This document shows positions 36,284-45,885 of a stretch of DNA of 64,000 nucleotides, piece after piece (the first letter of the stretch is position 1; every line of letters begins with the position of its first letter). The stretch covers positions 868,001-932,000 of the forward strand of contig NZ_CP024608.1 in the NCBI RefSeq assembly GCF_002752675.1. The letters are read 5' to 3'. This DNA comes from Massilia violaceinigra (GTDB lineage Bacteria; Pseudomonadota; Gammaproteobacteria; Burkholderiales; Burkholderiaceae_D). Under the pieces are notes generated by a model that worked only from the letters and a program-made list of their open reading frames with translations, ran no database searches and had not been told where the DNA came from. Position numbers and translations under genes: made by a program.

Positions 36284-36317
36284 TGAAAAAAGGCCACGCC
36301 GTCGCCGGCGTGGCCTT
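36284..36317. terminator. Bidirectional terminator between convergent genes
   Basis: Perfect 11-bp stem (AAGGCCACGCC 36290-36300, GGCGTGGCCTT 36307-36317) with six-base loop; the flanking A-run gives a U-run for the minus-strand TonB receptor gene. Confidence 0.9.
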
Positions 36318-36337
36318 GTCATGCGAAGTAGAAAAGC

Positions 36338-38815
36338 TTAGAAAGCCCAGTCAAGCTTCGCGTACATCTGGCGACCGTTGATGCCGATCGGGCAGGTTTC
36401 CCAGCAGTGCGTGAAGCCCAGTTGCGGGAACGGTGCGGCCTTGGTCTTGTCCCACTCGGTCGGGTAGGTGTCGAACAGGTTGTTCACGCCGATCGATGCG
36501 CTGATCTTCTTGGTGAAGGCATAGCGCAGCGACATGTCGACCAGCCACTTCGCTTCCCAGGTCTGGATGTACGGGGCGGTAAAGCCCTGGCCCTGCACGG
36601 CGCCGTAGTAGTTGGCGCGGGTGTTCACGTTCCATGGGCCGGTGGTGTAGTCGGCCGCGAGCACGTGCTTCTTGCGCGGCTGGCCGCGTTCGATCAGGGT
36701 CACTTGCGCGTCGTCGAACAACTGGGCGCCGGTCAGCACGGGCGACTGCGATTTGCGGGCCTTGACTTCGGTCTTGCTGAAGCTCATCTGGCCGGACAGC
36801 ACCAGGGTCGAGCCGCTCCACTTGGTGGTGTGCTCGGCCACCATGTCCAGGCCATCGGTGGTGGTGTCGATCGCGTTGGTGAAGAACTGGGCCTGGCCGA
36901 CCTTGAGCGGATCGAGGATCGACTTGATCGGGCACTTGGACGCTGGCACGCAGGCGCCGGATTCCGGTGCGATATTGCTCGAGAAGACAATGCGGTCGTC
37001 GATGTCGATGCGGTACAAGTCGGCGGTCACCGAGAAGTTGGGCATCGGGCGCACGATCATGCCGATGCTGGCGCTCTTCGAGGTCTCTTCCTTGAGCGGG
37101 GAGATGCCGAAGGCACGCGTGACCGGGCTGCCTTCGCGCGCGGTCAGCGTTTCGGTCAGCACGCCGGCCGAATTGAGGTTGGTCGACACGGAGCTGTAGA
37201 ACTTCTGCTGCACGCTCGGTGCGCGGAAACCGGTCGACACGCTGCCGCGCATGCCGAACTGGCGCGACGGATCGTAGCGCATGCTCAATTTGCCGGTGGT
37301 GGTGTTGCCGAAGTCAGAGTACTTTTCAAAACGCATCGCGGCGGCGACCAGCAGCTTCTCGGTGATGTTGTGTTCCGCATCGAGATACATGGCGATGTTG
37401 TGACGGCCCTGGTCAACTTCGGTGCCCGGGGTGTAGCCAGGGAAGCCTTGCGCGCCGGAGGCCGCGATGCCGCCGACCTGGTCGAAGATCTTGATGGCCG
37501 GGTTGTTGGTGCGGCCGTACTGGTACGAGACCGGGTCGCCCGCTTCGATGGCGTAGTTGTCGCTGCGGTACTCGAAGCCGGTCGCCAGCTGCACGGTGCG
37601 GTCGCCAAACTTGATCGGACCGCGGATGTCGGCGTTGAAGGTGGTCTGGTTGAATTTCAGCTTGCCGGTATCGGCTTCCAGCGGCGATTCGGCATAGATG
37701 CCGCCGCCCGGTTTCGGCTCATACCAGTAGCTGACGTTGATCGAGTTACGTTCATGGAAACCGAGTTCGCTGCGGCCGTGGTTCACGCTCACGTCGAACT
37801 TCCAGTCGTTGGCCAGCTCGCGCTTGTAGCCGACCGCGAACGACATGTCTTTTACCGTCGTCAGGATGTTCGGCAGGTAGCCGTTCGGGTAGACGGCAGG
37901 CACGGTGCGCCCGTCGCCCGGCGAGCGGAAAAAGCCCGCCGAGTCGCCGGTGCGCTTCGAGACGCCGCCGAAGGAGTAGATTTCGCTGCTGTCGTCGATC
38001 GGCAGCGCCGCATTCCACCACAGGTAGGCGTCTTTCGCCAGGCTGTCGCCGATGCGCTGGGTCACGCGCGGCGGGTCGACCCGTAAGGTGTCCGGGCCGG
38101 CGCGGTTGGTTTCGTTGCGGCGGCGGCCTTCGACCGACAGGTTCAGGTAACCGTTTTCACCCAGTTTGAAACCCTTGTTGGCGCTGCCGGAGATCAGGTC
38201 GCCGTCGCCTTCGGACGTGGTGCCGACGCTGCTGCTCAATTGCGTTTCGTTGGTCTGGGTCTTGAGGACGATGTTGATCACGCCGGCGATCGCGTCGGAG
38301 CCGTATTGGGCGGCCGCGCCATCGCGCAGCACTTCGATGTGGTGGATGGCTGACAGCGGAATGGCATTGATGTCGGTACCGGCCGAGCCGCGTCCGACGG
38401 TTTGCTGCACATTGACCAGCGCCTGCTGGTGGCGGCGCTTGCCGTTCACGAGAACCAGCAGCTGATCGGGACCGAGGCCGCGCAGGGTCGCAGGGCGGAT
38501 GATGTCGGTACCATCGCTGATAAAGGTCGACGAGAAGTTGAACGACGGGTCCAGCGTTTGCAGCAGCTTGCCCAGTTCCAGCGGGCCGGCGGTCTGCATG
38601 TCCTTGATGTTGATCAGGCCGACCGGCGCGGCGGTATCGAGCGAGGTCTTGGCGGTCGAACGCGAACCGAGGATCACGACGGAAGCGGGGGTGTCCTCGC
38701 CACTGCGGGCGGCGGGGGCGGTGCCTTGCTGCGCGTAGGTGCTATTGAGCGCGAGCAGGAGGGCCGATGCGAGCAAGGTGCGTTTGAGGTGAGGGCTGCC
38801 TGGGTAATTCGTCAT
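36338..38815 (-). CDS. Large TonB-dependent outer-membrane receptor
   Basis: Receptor of 825 residues: signal peptide (MTNYPGSPHLKRTLLASALLLALNSTYAQQ), plug domain with TLRGLGPDQLLVLVNGKRRH and QYGSDAIAGVINIVLK, barrel, and terminal Phe (YAKLDWAF). The start at 38815 is preferred because it places the signal peptide at the N terminus; a longer frame to 38860 adds 15 charged residues. The plug type (NGKRRHQQALVN) belongs to a receptor group common in Xanthomonas/Massilia-like bacteria; its ligand is not clear and may be a siderophore or a plant or microbial oligomer. No Fur box was seen upstream, so iron control is not suggested. Confidence 0.87.
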   Translation of the reverse strand: MTNYPGSPHLKRTLLASALLLALNSTYAQQGTAPAARSGEDTPASVVILGSRSTAKTSLDTAAPVGLINIKDMQTAGPLELGKLLQTLDPSFNFSSTFISDGTDIIRPATLRGLGPDQLLVLVNGKRRHQQALVNVQQTVGRGSAGTDINAIPLSAIHHIEVLRDGAAAQYGSDAIAGVINIVLKTQTNETQLSSSVGTTSEGDGDLISGSANKGFKLGENGYLNLSVEGRRRNETNRAGPDTLRVDPPRVTQRIGDSLAKDAYLWWNAALPIDDSSEIYSFGGVSKRTGDSAGFFRSPGDGRTVPAVYPNGYLPNILTTVKDMSFAVGYKRELANDWKFDVSVNHGRSELGFHERNSINVSYWYEPKPGGGIYAESPLEADTGKLKFNQTTFNADIRGPIKFGDRTVQLATGFEYRSDNYAIEAGDPVSYQYGRTNNPAIKIFDQVGGIAASGAQGFPGYTPGTEVDQGRHNIAMYLDAEHNITEKLLVAAAMRFEKYSDFGNTTTGKLSMRYDPSRQFGMRGSVSTGFRAPSVQQKFYSSVSTNLNSAGVLTETLTAREGSPVTRAFGISPLKEETSKSASIGMIVRPMPNFSVTADLYRIDIDDRIVFSSNIAPESGACVPASKCPIKSILDPLKVGQAQFFTNAIDTTTDGLDMVAEHTTKWSGSTLVLSGQMSFSKTEVKARKSQSPVLTGAQLFDDAQVTLIERGQPRKKHVLAADYTTGPWNVNTRANYYGAVQGQGFTAPYIQTWEAKWLVDMSLRYAFTKKISASIGVNNLFDTYPTEWDKTKAAPFPQLGFTHCWETCPIGINGRQMYAKLDWAF

Positions 38816-39046
38816 GTAGATGTCTCGTTTCTTTTCATTTTTCGGGAATTCACTGGACACACCCTCGTGGGGCCAGCCAATGTGAAACGATACTACCTGA
38901 CGAGTTTTGAGACGCGCAACGAGTCATGACAGAGTGTTGTAAATCCGTGCAATGGCAGCAATATTGCGTGCTTCAATTCATAAAACGCTGTAATCTCGAC
39001 TACGTACACCGCGCGCGCGAGTCACTTATACGCTGCCGTTATTAGC

Positions 39047-39820
39047 TTATTCCTGCTGGTCCTGCATCCAGCCTTTCAAACCGGCGACCCAGTTCTTGGC
39101 GGGCAGGTTCATGCTTTTCTTGATGGCGCCCGCGCGTTCGTACAAGACCGAAAAATCGATCGACGGCGCGCGCTTGAACGCCAGCACGACGATGTTCGCG
39201 TCATGCACTTCGGGCAGCCACACCACGGCGTCGAACACCAGCTCCATGTTCTGCAAATTCTTGTCGTAGTTCGAAAAGTCGCCGAACACGTTGGTGGTCA
39301 TGATGCCGTCGTCGGCCAGGCAATCCATGCAGGCCTGGTAGAACTCGGGCGAGTCGAGCACGGGGCCGCGCGCTTCCTCGTCGTACAGGTCCACCTGCAG
39401 CACGTCGACCGTGCCGTGGTTGGCCGCATCGAGCACGAAATCCATCGCATCCATCTGGCGCACATTAAGGCGCGCGTCGTTCGGCGGCAGGCCGAAATGC
39501 GCGTGGCAGATGTCGATCACGTTGGGATTGAGTTCGGCCACCGTCACGCGCGCGGCCGGAAAGCGCTGGTAGCTGAATTTGGTCAGCGCCGCGCTGCCCA
39601 GGCCCAGCTGGACGATGTGCTTCGGATTGTCGAGGAAGAGCATCCACATCATCATCATCTGCACGTATTCGAGCTCGATGTTGTCCGGCTTGGCCAGGCG
39701 CATGGCGCCCTGCACCCACGAGGTGCCCAGGTGCAGGAAGCGCACGCCCTTGAATTCGGTGATGGTGGCCGGCGGGTGGCCGGGCGCGTCGAAACGGGAG
39801 GAAGCAGGGGTGTCGGACAT
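39047..39820 (-). CDS. Spermidine-synthase-like aminopropyltransferase family protein
   Basis: Soluble protein of 257 residues with the polyamine synthase/methyltransferase fold: VQLGLGSAALTKFSYQRFP (SAM-type loop), VTVAELNPNVIDICHAHFG, and DVLQVDLYDEEARGP (gate and catalytic Asp region). It is shorter than a typical SpeE and lacks the usual N-terminal beta-strand domain, so it belongs to the small spermine/spermidine synthase-like group whose reaction is not established. It follows the histidine kinase gene after 46 bases on the same strand and may be the last gene of the efflux operon. The 231 bases between it and the receptor gene hold no recognised gene. Confidence 0.75.
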   Translation of the reverse strand: MSDTPASSRFDAPGHPPATITEFKGVRFLHLGTSWVQGAMRLAKPDNIELEYVQMMMMWMLFLDNPKHIVQLGLGSAALTKFSYQRFPAARVTVAELNPNVIDICHAHFGLPPNDARLNVRQMDAMDFVLDAANHGTVDVLQVDLYDEEARGPVLDSPEFYQACMDCLADDGIMTTNVFGDFSNYDKNLQNMELVFDAVVWLPEVHDANIVVLAFKRAPSIDFSVLYERAGAIKKSMNLPAKNWVAGLKGWMQDQQE

Positions 39821-39866
39821 CGCTGGCGGGGTAGAAAATGGAACCCGATCTTACCATTGCGCCCGC

Positions 39867-41189
39867 TTACGCCGGCAGGATCAGGGTGACCATCAGGCCG
39901 CCGCCGTCTCGGTTGCCGAGCGTGATACGCCCGCCGTGCGCTTCGGCGATTTCGCGCGCCAGCGCCAGTCCCAGGCCGGTGCCACTGCGCTTGGTCGAGT
40001 AGAACGGCACCAGCGCATTGGTCAGCACGGCGTCGTTCATGCCCTGGCCGCGGTCCATCACCTCGATGCGCAGCATGCCCGGCGCCAGGCGCACCTGCAG
40101 GGTTACGTCGGCGGCCGGCGAACCCGATTCGTGGGCGTTCTTGAGCAGGTTGAGCAAGGCCTGTTCCATCTGGGCCGGATCGAACCTGGCCGGTTCAGGC
40201 GGCAGCGTGCCGGCTACCGTCAGGCCGACCTGCGAGGCGAGCCGGCTGATGAATCCCGGCCACGGGCATTCCTCGATGCGCGGCGACGGCAGTTTGGCGA
40301 AGCGCGCGTAGCCGAGGATGAAGCTCTCCAGGTGGCGCGTGCGCTCTTCGATGGTTTCAAGGATCTGCGGCAGGCGTTCGGTCTGGCCGCGCCGCACCAG
40401 CTCCGCGCCGGAATGGGCCAGGGAGGTCAGGGGCGCGAGCGAATTATTCAGTTCGTGGCTGATGACGCGGATGACTTTTTTCCAGGTCTGCACTTCCTGG
40501 CGCCGCAGTTCGTGGGTCAGCTGGCGCAGCAGCAGCAGTTCGTGCTTGCGGCCATTGAGGCTGAAGCTGCGGCGCGCCAGGTGATACACCTCTTCATCCT
40601 CGCCCTCGCCGGCCGTGAACAGGCCGTCGCCGCCGCGCGCCAGCGCTTCCACCAGCGCGGGCGAGGCCTGGCTGAGGATCTCGGAGAGGCGATGGCCTTC
40701 GAGTTTGCGGCCGTCACCGAGCATCTGGCGCGCCGACAGGTTGGCGTACACGATCGCTCCTGTGCCACCGGCACCGTCACCGACCAGCAGCATCGCCACC
40801 GGCGTGTTCTGGACCATGGTATCGAGCAGCAGTTCGCGCTGCACCAGCGCCAGGCGCTGTTCGCGCAGCACGTTGCCGAGCGCGTTGTGGGCAGCCACCA
40901 GGTCGGCCAGTTCATCGTTCTGGGGCCAGTGCAGGCTGAACGAAAAGTCGCCATCCTTATAGCTGGTGACGGTGCCTTCAAGTGCGCGAAACAGCGAGAG
41001 GATCGGCCGGATCTGGGCGCGCATGGTAATGACCGCGATCGGCACGACGCATGCCAGCGACAGGGCGAGCACCAGTAGCGCACGCCCCGGCAGCAGGTGG
41101 TCCAGCCCGAGCGCGATGAGGATGCCTAGTGCCAGCAGGGTGCCGACCAGGGCGGTCCAGCGGGTGACCAGGGACAGGCGCATGCCCAT
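39867..41189 (-). CDS. NtrY-like sensor histidine kinase of the efflux operon
   Basis: Inner-membrane kinase of 440 residues. Two membrane segments (about 12-30 and 38-56), a HAMP-like linker, a PAS domain (about 105-200), the phospho-accepting H245 in VISHELNNSLAPL, and an ATP-binding domain with N box (LLNLLKNAHES), G1 (DRGQGM) and G2 (GTGLGLALA). There is almost no periplasmic loop, so the signal is probably sensed in the membrane or cytoplasm. Its start lies two bases after the stop of the response regulator gene; the two form a cognate pair located at the end of the ABC efflux operon. Confidence 0.92.
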   Translation of the reverse strand: MGMRLSLVTRWTALVGTLLALGILIALGLDHLLPGRALLVLALSLACVVPIAVITMRAQIRPILSLFRALEGTVTSYKDGDFSFSLHWPQNDELADLVAAHNALGNVLREQRLALVQRELLLDTMVQNTPVAMLLVGDGAGGTGAIVYANLSARQMLGDGRKLEGHRLSEILSQASPALVEALARGGDGLFTAGEGEDEEVYHLARRSFSLNGRKHELLLLRQLTHELRRQEVQTWKKVIRVISHELNNSLAPLTSLAHSGAELVRRGQTERLPQILETIEERTRHLESFILGYARFAKLPSPRIEECPWPGFISRLASQVGLTVAGTLPPEPARFDPAQMEQALLNLLKNAHESGSPAADVTLQVRLAPGMLRIEVMDRGQGMNDAVLTNALVPFYSTKRSGTGLGLALAREIAEAHGGRITLGNRDGGGLMVTLILPA

Positions 41190-41191
41190 CG

Positions 41192-42526
41192 CTAGCGGGC
41201 GATTCCGAGGCGTTCCATGCGCCGGTACAGCGCCTGGCGCGACAGTCCGAGGTCGGCCGCCGCCTGCGCCACCACGCCGTTGGCGCGCGCCATGGCCCCG
41301 ACGATGGCGTCGCGGTCCGGCTCGACCTCGGTGCTGGCGGCAACCGTCAGCGTCACCGGTAGCCCAAGGTCGGTGGCCTTGATGATGTCGCCAGCCGCCA
41401 GCAGGCTGGCGCGCGCCATCACGTTCTTGAGTTCGCGCACATTCCCCGGCCAGGCGTGCGCCAGCAGCGCGGCCTGGGCGCAGTGGTGCAGGCTTTTGCC
41501 GCGCGCGAGAAAAGCGGCCGCCAGCGGCAAAATGTCGGCCGGGCGCGCCGCCAGCGCAGGCAGGCGCAGTTCGATCACGTTCAGGCGGTAGAACAGGTCT
41601 TCGCGGAAGGTGCCGGCGCGGATCATCGCGCCCAGGTCGGCGTTGGTGGCGCTGATGACGCGCACCTTCACCTGCCGTTCGCGGTTCGACCCGAGGCGCT
41701 CGAAGCGCCCTGTTTCGAGCACGCGCAAGAGCTTCATCTGGCCGGCCAGCGGCAGGTTGCCGATTTCATCCAAAAACAGGGTGCCGCCGTCGGCCGCCTC
41801 GAACTTGCCTTCGCGCGCGCGCGAGGCGCCGGTAAAGGCGCCCGCTTCGGCGCCGAACAGTTCGGCCTCGATCAGTTCGGACGGCAGGGCGCCGCAGTTG
41901 AGCACCACGAACGGCCCGTCCTCCACCAGCGAATTGGCCTGGATGATCTCGGCGATACGCTCCTTGCCGGTGCCGTTAGGGCCGCTGATCAATACCGGCA
42001 CGTCGGCCCGCGCCACCTGGCAGGCCAGGTGCAGGATGCGTTCCATGGCCGCGTCCTGCCACACCATGCCGCGCAAATCGAAACCCTGTTCCAGGTCGCG
42101 CCGGGCGCGCCGTTCGAGCTGCACGCGCTGCTGCAAGGCGCGGTTGGCCTGTCCCAGTTCGATCAGGTTCGTCACCGTCGCAATCAGGCGGTTGTCGTTC
42201 CACGGCTTGGCCAGGTAGTCGGCCGCGCCCGACTTGACCAGGTCGACCGCCGCGTCGAGGTGGGTCCAGGCGGTCAGCAGGATCACCGGCAGGTCCGGGT
42301 GACGCTTGCGGATTTCGCGGAACAAGGCCGTGCCTTCCTCGCCCGAGGTGGTGTCGGCCGAAAAGTTCATGTCCTGGATGACCAGGTCCACGCTGGCGCG
42401 CTCCAGGATGGCCAGGCCTTCTTCGGGCGAGGCGGCGCGCAGCGCTCCGATGTCGTGCAGCGAAAACAGGACATCGAGGGCGATGGCGACGGCGGCGTTG
42501 TCGTCGATAATCAATACAGTAGGCAT
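41192..42526 (-). CDS. Sigma-54-dependent response regulator (NtrC family)
   Basis: Transcription activator of 444 residues. Receiver domain with phospho-acceptor D52 (DLVIQDMNF); AAA+ domain with Walker A-like GPNGTGKE, the sigma-54 contact loop GAFTGA at 229-234 and Walker B GGTLFLDEIG; C-terminal Fis-type helix-turn-helix (AAADLGLSRQALYRRMERLG). Start MPTVLIIDDN at 42526 fits the family; an ATG 12 bases upstream is an alternative. It lies 39 bases after the second permease gene, on the same strand, in the efflux operon. Probable target: the TGTCCG/CGGACA clusters at 47251-47301 and 21948-22004, each next to a sigma-54 promoter. Confidence 0.93.
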   Translation of the reverse strand: MPTVLIIDDNAAVAIALDVLFSLHDIGALRAASPEEGLAILERASVDLVIQDMNFSADTTSGEEGTALFREIRKRHPDLPVILLTAWTHLDAAVDLVKSGAADYLAKPWNDNRLIATVTNLIELGQANRALQQRVQLERRARRDLEQGFDLRGMVWQDAAMERILHLACQVARADVPVLISGPNGTGKERIAEIIQANSLVEDGPFVVLNCGALPSELIEAELFGAEAGAFTGASRAREGKFEAADGGTLFLDEIGNLPLAGQMKLLRVLETGRFERLGSNRERQVKVRVISATNADLGAMIRAGTFREDLFYRLNVIELRLPALAARPADILPLAAAFLARGKSLHHCAQAALLAHAWPGNVRELKNVMARASLLAAGDIIKATDLGLPVTLTVAASTEVEPDRDAIVGAMARANGVVAQAAADLGLSRQALYRRMERLGIAR

Positions 42527-42565
42527 GGCCGCTAGCATACCATCGGAACCCAGGTGATCACGGCG

Positions 42566-43804
42566 TCAGGCACTGCGGGTGGCTGTGGCCGGCGAAATGG
42601 AGGCGGCGCGAAACGCCGGTCCATACACCGCGCAGATGCCCAGTGCCCAGAATACGCCCGCGCCGACCGCCAGATACGCGACTGGCAGCCTGGCCATCTC
42701 GAGCTGGCTGACCAGCAGCTGGTTCAGCGCCACCGACATCGCCACGCCGCACAGCACTCCCACGCTGGTGATCATGAAATTCTCGGTGATGAAGTAGCGC
42801 AGGATGTCGGCGCGCCGCGCCCCAAGCGCGCGGCGCACGCCGATCTGCTTGCGGCGCTGGGTGACCCACAGGCTGGCCATGCCGACGATGCCGCTGGCGG
42901 TGATGAGCAGAAGCAGTACGCTGACCCCGACCAGCATCCACGACAGCGCCATGTCGGCGCGGTAGCGCTCCTCGCGGTCATCGCTGACTGTCTGCATGGT
43001 GATGATCGCGCGGCCCCGGGTGCTGGCGCGCAGTGCCGCTTCGGCTTCCTTCATGACCCGGTCCAGCTGCCCCGCTTCGGCGCGCACCGTGTACATGACC
43101 GTGCTGAATGTCTTGCGCATCGGCACGATGAGCGCCAATTCGCCGCGTGTGCCCAGTTCCGCGCCCTGCGACTGCAGCGTCGCCACGACGCCGACCACGG
43201 TGGCGGCGTTACCGTCAGGGTTGCTGCCAAAGTAGAGTGTCTTGCCGAGCACCTGGCCAGCGCCCGGCCACAGCTTGGCGGCCAGCGCCCTGGTGACCAG
43301 CACCGATTTGGGAAACAGCGTTTCGGGAGAGGTGTTGCCGTCGATGTCGACCAGTTCTTCCGGTTTCAGGTCGCGGCCCTCGACCAGTTGCAGGCCCCAG
43401 GTATCGACCAGCGAATCGCTCGAATAGTACATCGACCCGAGCGCCGTTTCGGTGCCGGGCGTGCGCGATGCCGTCACGGTGCTGGTCCAGCCGGAGCGCG
43501 AAATCGGGGCCTGGCTGGCAAACGCCGCCGATGCCACGCCGCCGATGGCGCGCAGGGCCCGCGTTTCGGACTGCTGGCGCGCCAGCTGCTCCTGATGGCT
43601 GCCCTCGACCAGGTGGCGCATCTTGATGTGAAACACATCGCTCTCCCCGGCGATGCCGCTCGGGCGCGCCGCCACGGCCTGGCGCACATTGACGATGTGC
43701 AGTGCGTTGGTGAGGATGGCAAGGCTGATCGCCACTTGCAGTGCCACCAGGATGGCGCCGGTTTTGCTGCGCAATAGCGCAGAGAGGATGGGACGGATTT
43801 CCAT
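42566..43804 (-). CDS. MacB/FtsX-type ABC transporter permease (second)
   Basis: Inner-membrane permease of 412 residues with the FtsX/MacB plan: one N-terminal membrane segment (AILVALQVAISLAILTNAL), a large periplasmic domain of about 230 residues, and three C-terminal segments with the typical cytoplasmic RRKQIGVRRALGARRADILRYF block. Such half-permeases pair with the ATPase and adaptor upstream to push substrate out of the periplasm rather than across the inner membrane. It follows the first permease gene by 10 bases. Confidence 0.9.
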   Translation of the reverse strand: MEIRPILSALLRSKTGAILVALQVAISLAILTNALHIVNVRQAVAARPSGIAGESDVFHIKMRHLVEGSHQEQLARQQSETRALRAIGGVASAAFASQAPISRSGWTSTVTASRTPGTETALGSMYYSSDSLVDTWGLQLVEGRDLKPEELVDIDGNTSPETLFPKSVLVTRALAAKLWPGAGQVLGKTLYFGSNPDGNAATVVGVVATLQSQGAELGTRGELALIVPMRKTFSTVMYTVRAEAGQLDRVMKEAEAALRASTRGRAIITMQTVSDDREERYRADMALSWMLVGVSVLLLLITASGIVGMASLWVTQRRKQIGVRRALGARRADILRYFITENFMITSVGVLCGVAMSVALNQLLVSQLEMARLPVAYLAVGAGVFWALGICAVYGPAFRAASISPATATRSA

Positions 43805-43814
43805 ATTGATTACC

Positions 43815-45128
43815 TTACTGCGATTTGAGTTGAATGGCCGGCGTGACCTGGCAGGCGCGCCAGGTCGGCAGCAGGCCGGCCAGGATGGCCGCGCCCAGCG
43901 ACAGCACGAAGGTCGCGCCCAGCATCTGCCAGTCCATGTTGGCGACGATCCGCAATTGCTCCGATTGCATGCGGATCAAGGCGAGCGCACCGAATGCCAG
44001 CGCCAGTCCGAGCAGGCCGCCGGCCAGACCGACCACCGCGGTCTCGGTCAGGAACTGGCGGAAGATCTCCCTGCGCGAGGCGCCCAGCGCACGCCGGATG
44101 CCCACCTCGGAGGCGCGCACCGAAAATTTGGCCAGCAGCAGGCCGATGGTGTTGACCAGGCAAAGGAGCAGGAAGCCGAAAGCCAGCCAGGCGGCAAGGC
44201 GGTTGTCGTTGCCCACCACCTTGCGGTATTCGAGCCACTGCATGACGTCGAACAGCTGGTTCGGCTGCTTGCGCTTCAGGCGCCCCAGCTTGCGCTGAGC
44301 GTCGGCGTAGTTGTTCAGGTAATCCTGCAATTCGGCGCGTCCGGCGCCGGTTTTGGTCTCGAAGAAGACCTGCAGCCAGGTGCACTCCGACTTGAGGAAG
44401 CCCTGCCAGCCCGGATCGGTGCGCCCCTGGCAGCTGATGCTGCCTTCCGGGTTGGCTTCATGCCGGATCGCGGTGGCGAACGGCATCATGATCTCGTCTT
44501 CCTGGCTGAAGGCGCCGCCGCCGATCAGCTTATAGAACTTCGGCACCGGCAGCCACGGCTTGCGCACGCCGACCACCTGGAATTGCGCCTCCATCAGGCG
44601 GATGCGCTTGCCGACGGGGTTGACCGCGCCGAACAGCTTCTCGGCCAGTGCCTGGCTCAGGACCACCACATCGGCGCCGGCACGCTCGTCGGCGTCGCTC
44701 CAGGCGTGCCCGTACAGGAAGGGCACGTCCATCATCGCGAAAAAGTCGCGCGTCAGGGCCAGGCCGGTGACCGACATCACCGGCATGTCCTTGCGCTCCG
44801 GTTCGAGCGGGGCGGACACGCCGTACAGCACCGTGCGGCGCTCGCCATGCCCATCCCTGAGAAAGTTCATCGCGTCCATGTACGTCGATTGCGGATCGTC
44901 GCGGTCCTGGTCCTGCGGGTTGAAGCCTTCCAGTTGGCCATTGTCGATTTCCGGAACGAACAGGCGCTCGCTCTTGTGGGCAATGGGATTACTGGACATG
45001 ACGTGCAGGATGGTCAGGGTCGATACGCTGGCCGCCACGCCGATGGCCAGGGTGAGCACCATCAGCGCGGTGAGCACCGGGTTGCGGCGCAGGCTGCGTA
45101 GGCCCAGCAGAAAATAGTACGAAAACAT
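43815..45128 (-). CDS. MacB/FtsX-type ABC transporter permease (first)
   Basis: Permease of 437 residues with the same plan: N-terminal segment (NPVLTALMVLTLAIGVAASVS), a long periplasmic domain, three C-terminal segments and the block EVGIRRALGASRREIFRQFL. The periplasmic domain differs clearly from that of the second permease, so the transporter is probably a heterodimer. It sits 9 bases behind the ATPase gene. Confidence 0.9.
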   Translation of the reverse strand: MFSYYFLLGLRSLRRNPVLTALMVLTLAIGVAASVSTLTILHVMSSNPIAHKSERLFVPEIDNGQLEGFNPQDQDRDDPQSTYMDAMNFLRDGHGERRTVLYGVSAPLEPERKDMPVMSVTGLALTRDFFAMMDVPFLYGHAWSDADERAGADVVVLSQALAEKLFGAVNPVGKRIRLMEAQFQVVGVRKPWLPVPKFYKLIGGGAFSQEDEIMMPFATAIRHEANPEGSISCQGRTDPGWQGFLKSECTWLQVFFETKTGAGRAELQDYLNNYADAQRKLGRLKRKQPNQLFDVMQWLEYRKVVGNDNRLAAWLAFGFLLLCLVNTIGLLLAKFSVRASEVGIRRALGASRREIFRQFLTETAVVGLAGGLLGLALAFGALALIRMQSEQLRIVANMDWQMLGATFVLSLGAAILAGLLPTWRACQVTPAIQLKSQ

Positions 45129-45137
45129 GGATGCTCC

Positions 45138-45854
45138 TTATGCGACCTGGCCGCCAAGCCGGGCCCCGGCCAGGGTGGACGGCTTGCGCACCAGGTCCGA
45201 CACCTGGCCGTCGATGATGTGCACGTTGCGTTGCGAGCGCACCGCCAGCTCCGGGTCGTGGGTGACCATCAGGATGGTGGTGCCCTGGGCGTTGATCTCT
45301 TCGAGCAGTTCCATCACGCCGCGCGCCATTTGCGTGTCGAGGTTGCCGGTCGGTTCATCGGCCAGCAGCAGCTTGGGCGAGCCGGCCAGCGCGCGCGCAA
45401 TCGCCACGCGCTGCTGCTGCCCGCCCGACAGTTCGGCCGGATAGTGCTTCATGCGCGAGGCCAGGCCGACCTTGGACAGCGCGTCTTCGATGCGCTCCTT
45501 GCGTTCGGCGGCGTTGAAGCCCCGGTAGCGCAGCGGCACGTCCACGTTGTCGAACAGGGACAGGTCGGGAATCAGGTTGAAACCCTGGAAGATGAAGCCC
45601 AGCTTTTCGTTGCGCAGGCGCGAACGGGCGTTGTCGTCCATGCCTTTCACATTCACGCCATCGAGCACATATTCGCCATCGCTGAATTCTTCGAGCAGGC
45701 CGGCGATGTTCAGAAAACTGGTCTTGCCGGAGCCGGAAGGGCCGGTGACGGTGACGAATTCACCCTGTTTCACGTCGATCTCGAAGCCGCGCAGGGCGTG
45801 CGTCTCGATCATGTGGGTGCGGTATACCTTGCTCAGATTGGTCATGCGCAGCAT
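45138..45854 (-). CDS. ABC transporter ATPase (MacB/LolD type)
   Basis: ATPase of 238 residues with Walker A GPSGSGKTS near 39-47, Q loop FIFQGFNLIP, signature LSGGQQQRVAIARAL and Walker B LLLADEPTGNLD. It belongs to the LolD/MacB group that energises transport by moving the periplasmic parts of FtsX-type permeases. Second gene of the efflux operon, 31 bases after the adaptor gene. Confidence 0.94.
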   Translation of the reverse strand: MLRMTNLSKVYRTHMIETHALRGFEIDVKQGEFVTVTGPSGSGKTSFLNIAGLLEEFSDGEYVLDGVNVKGMDDNARSRLRNEKLGFIFQGFNLIPDLSLFDNVDVPLRYRGFNAAERKERIEDALSKVGLASRMKHYPAELSGGQQQRVAIARALAGSPKLLLADEPTGNLDTQMARGVMELLEEINAQGTTILMVTHDPELAVRSQRNVHIIDGQVSDLVRKPSTLAGARLGGQVA

Positions 45855-45885
45855 GGACGGTCCTTTCGTTGGGAATCGGTTGATA

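Noticed and set aside
38953..38969. Plus-strand sigma-54-like sequence TGGCAGCAATATTGCG
   Set aside because: Spacing fits, but no plus-strand gene lies downstream before 47378 and the -24 box deviates; judged a chance match.
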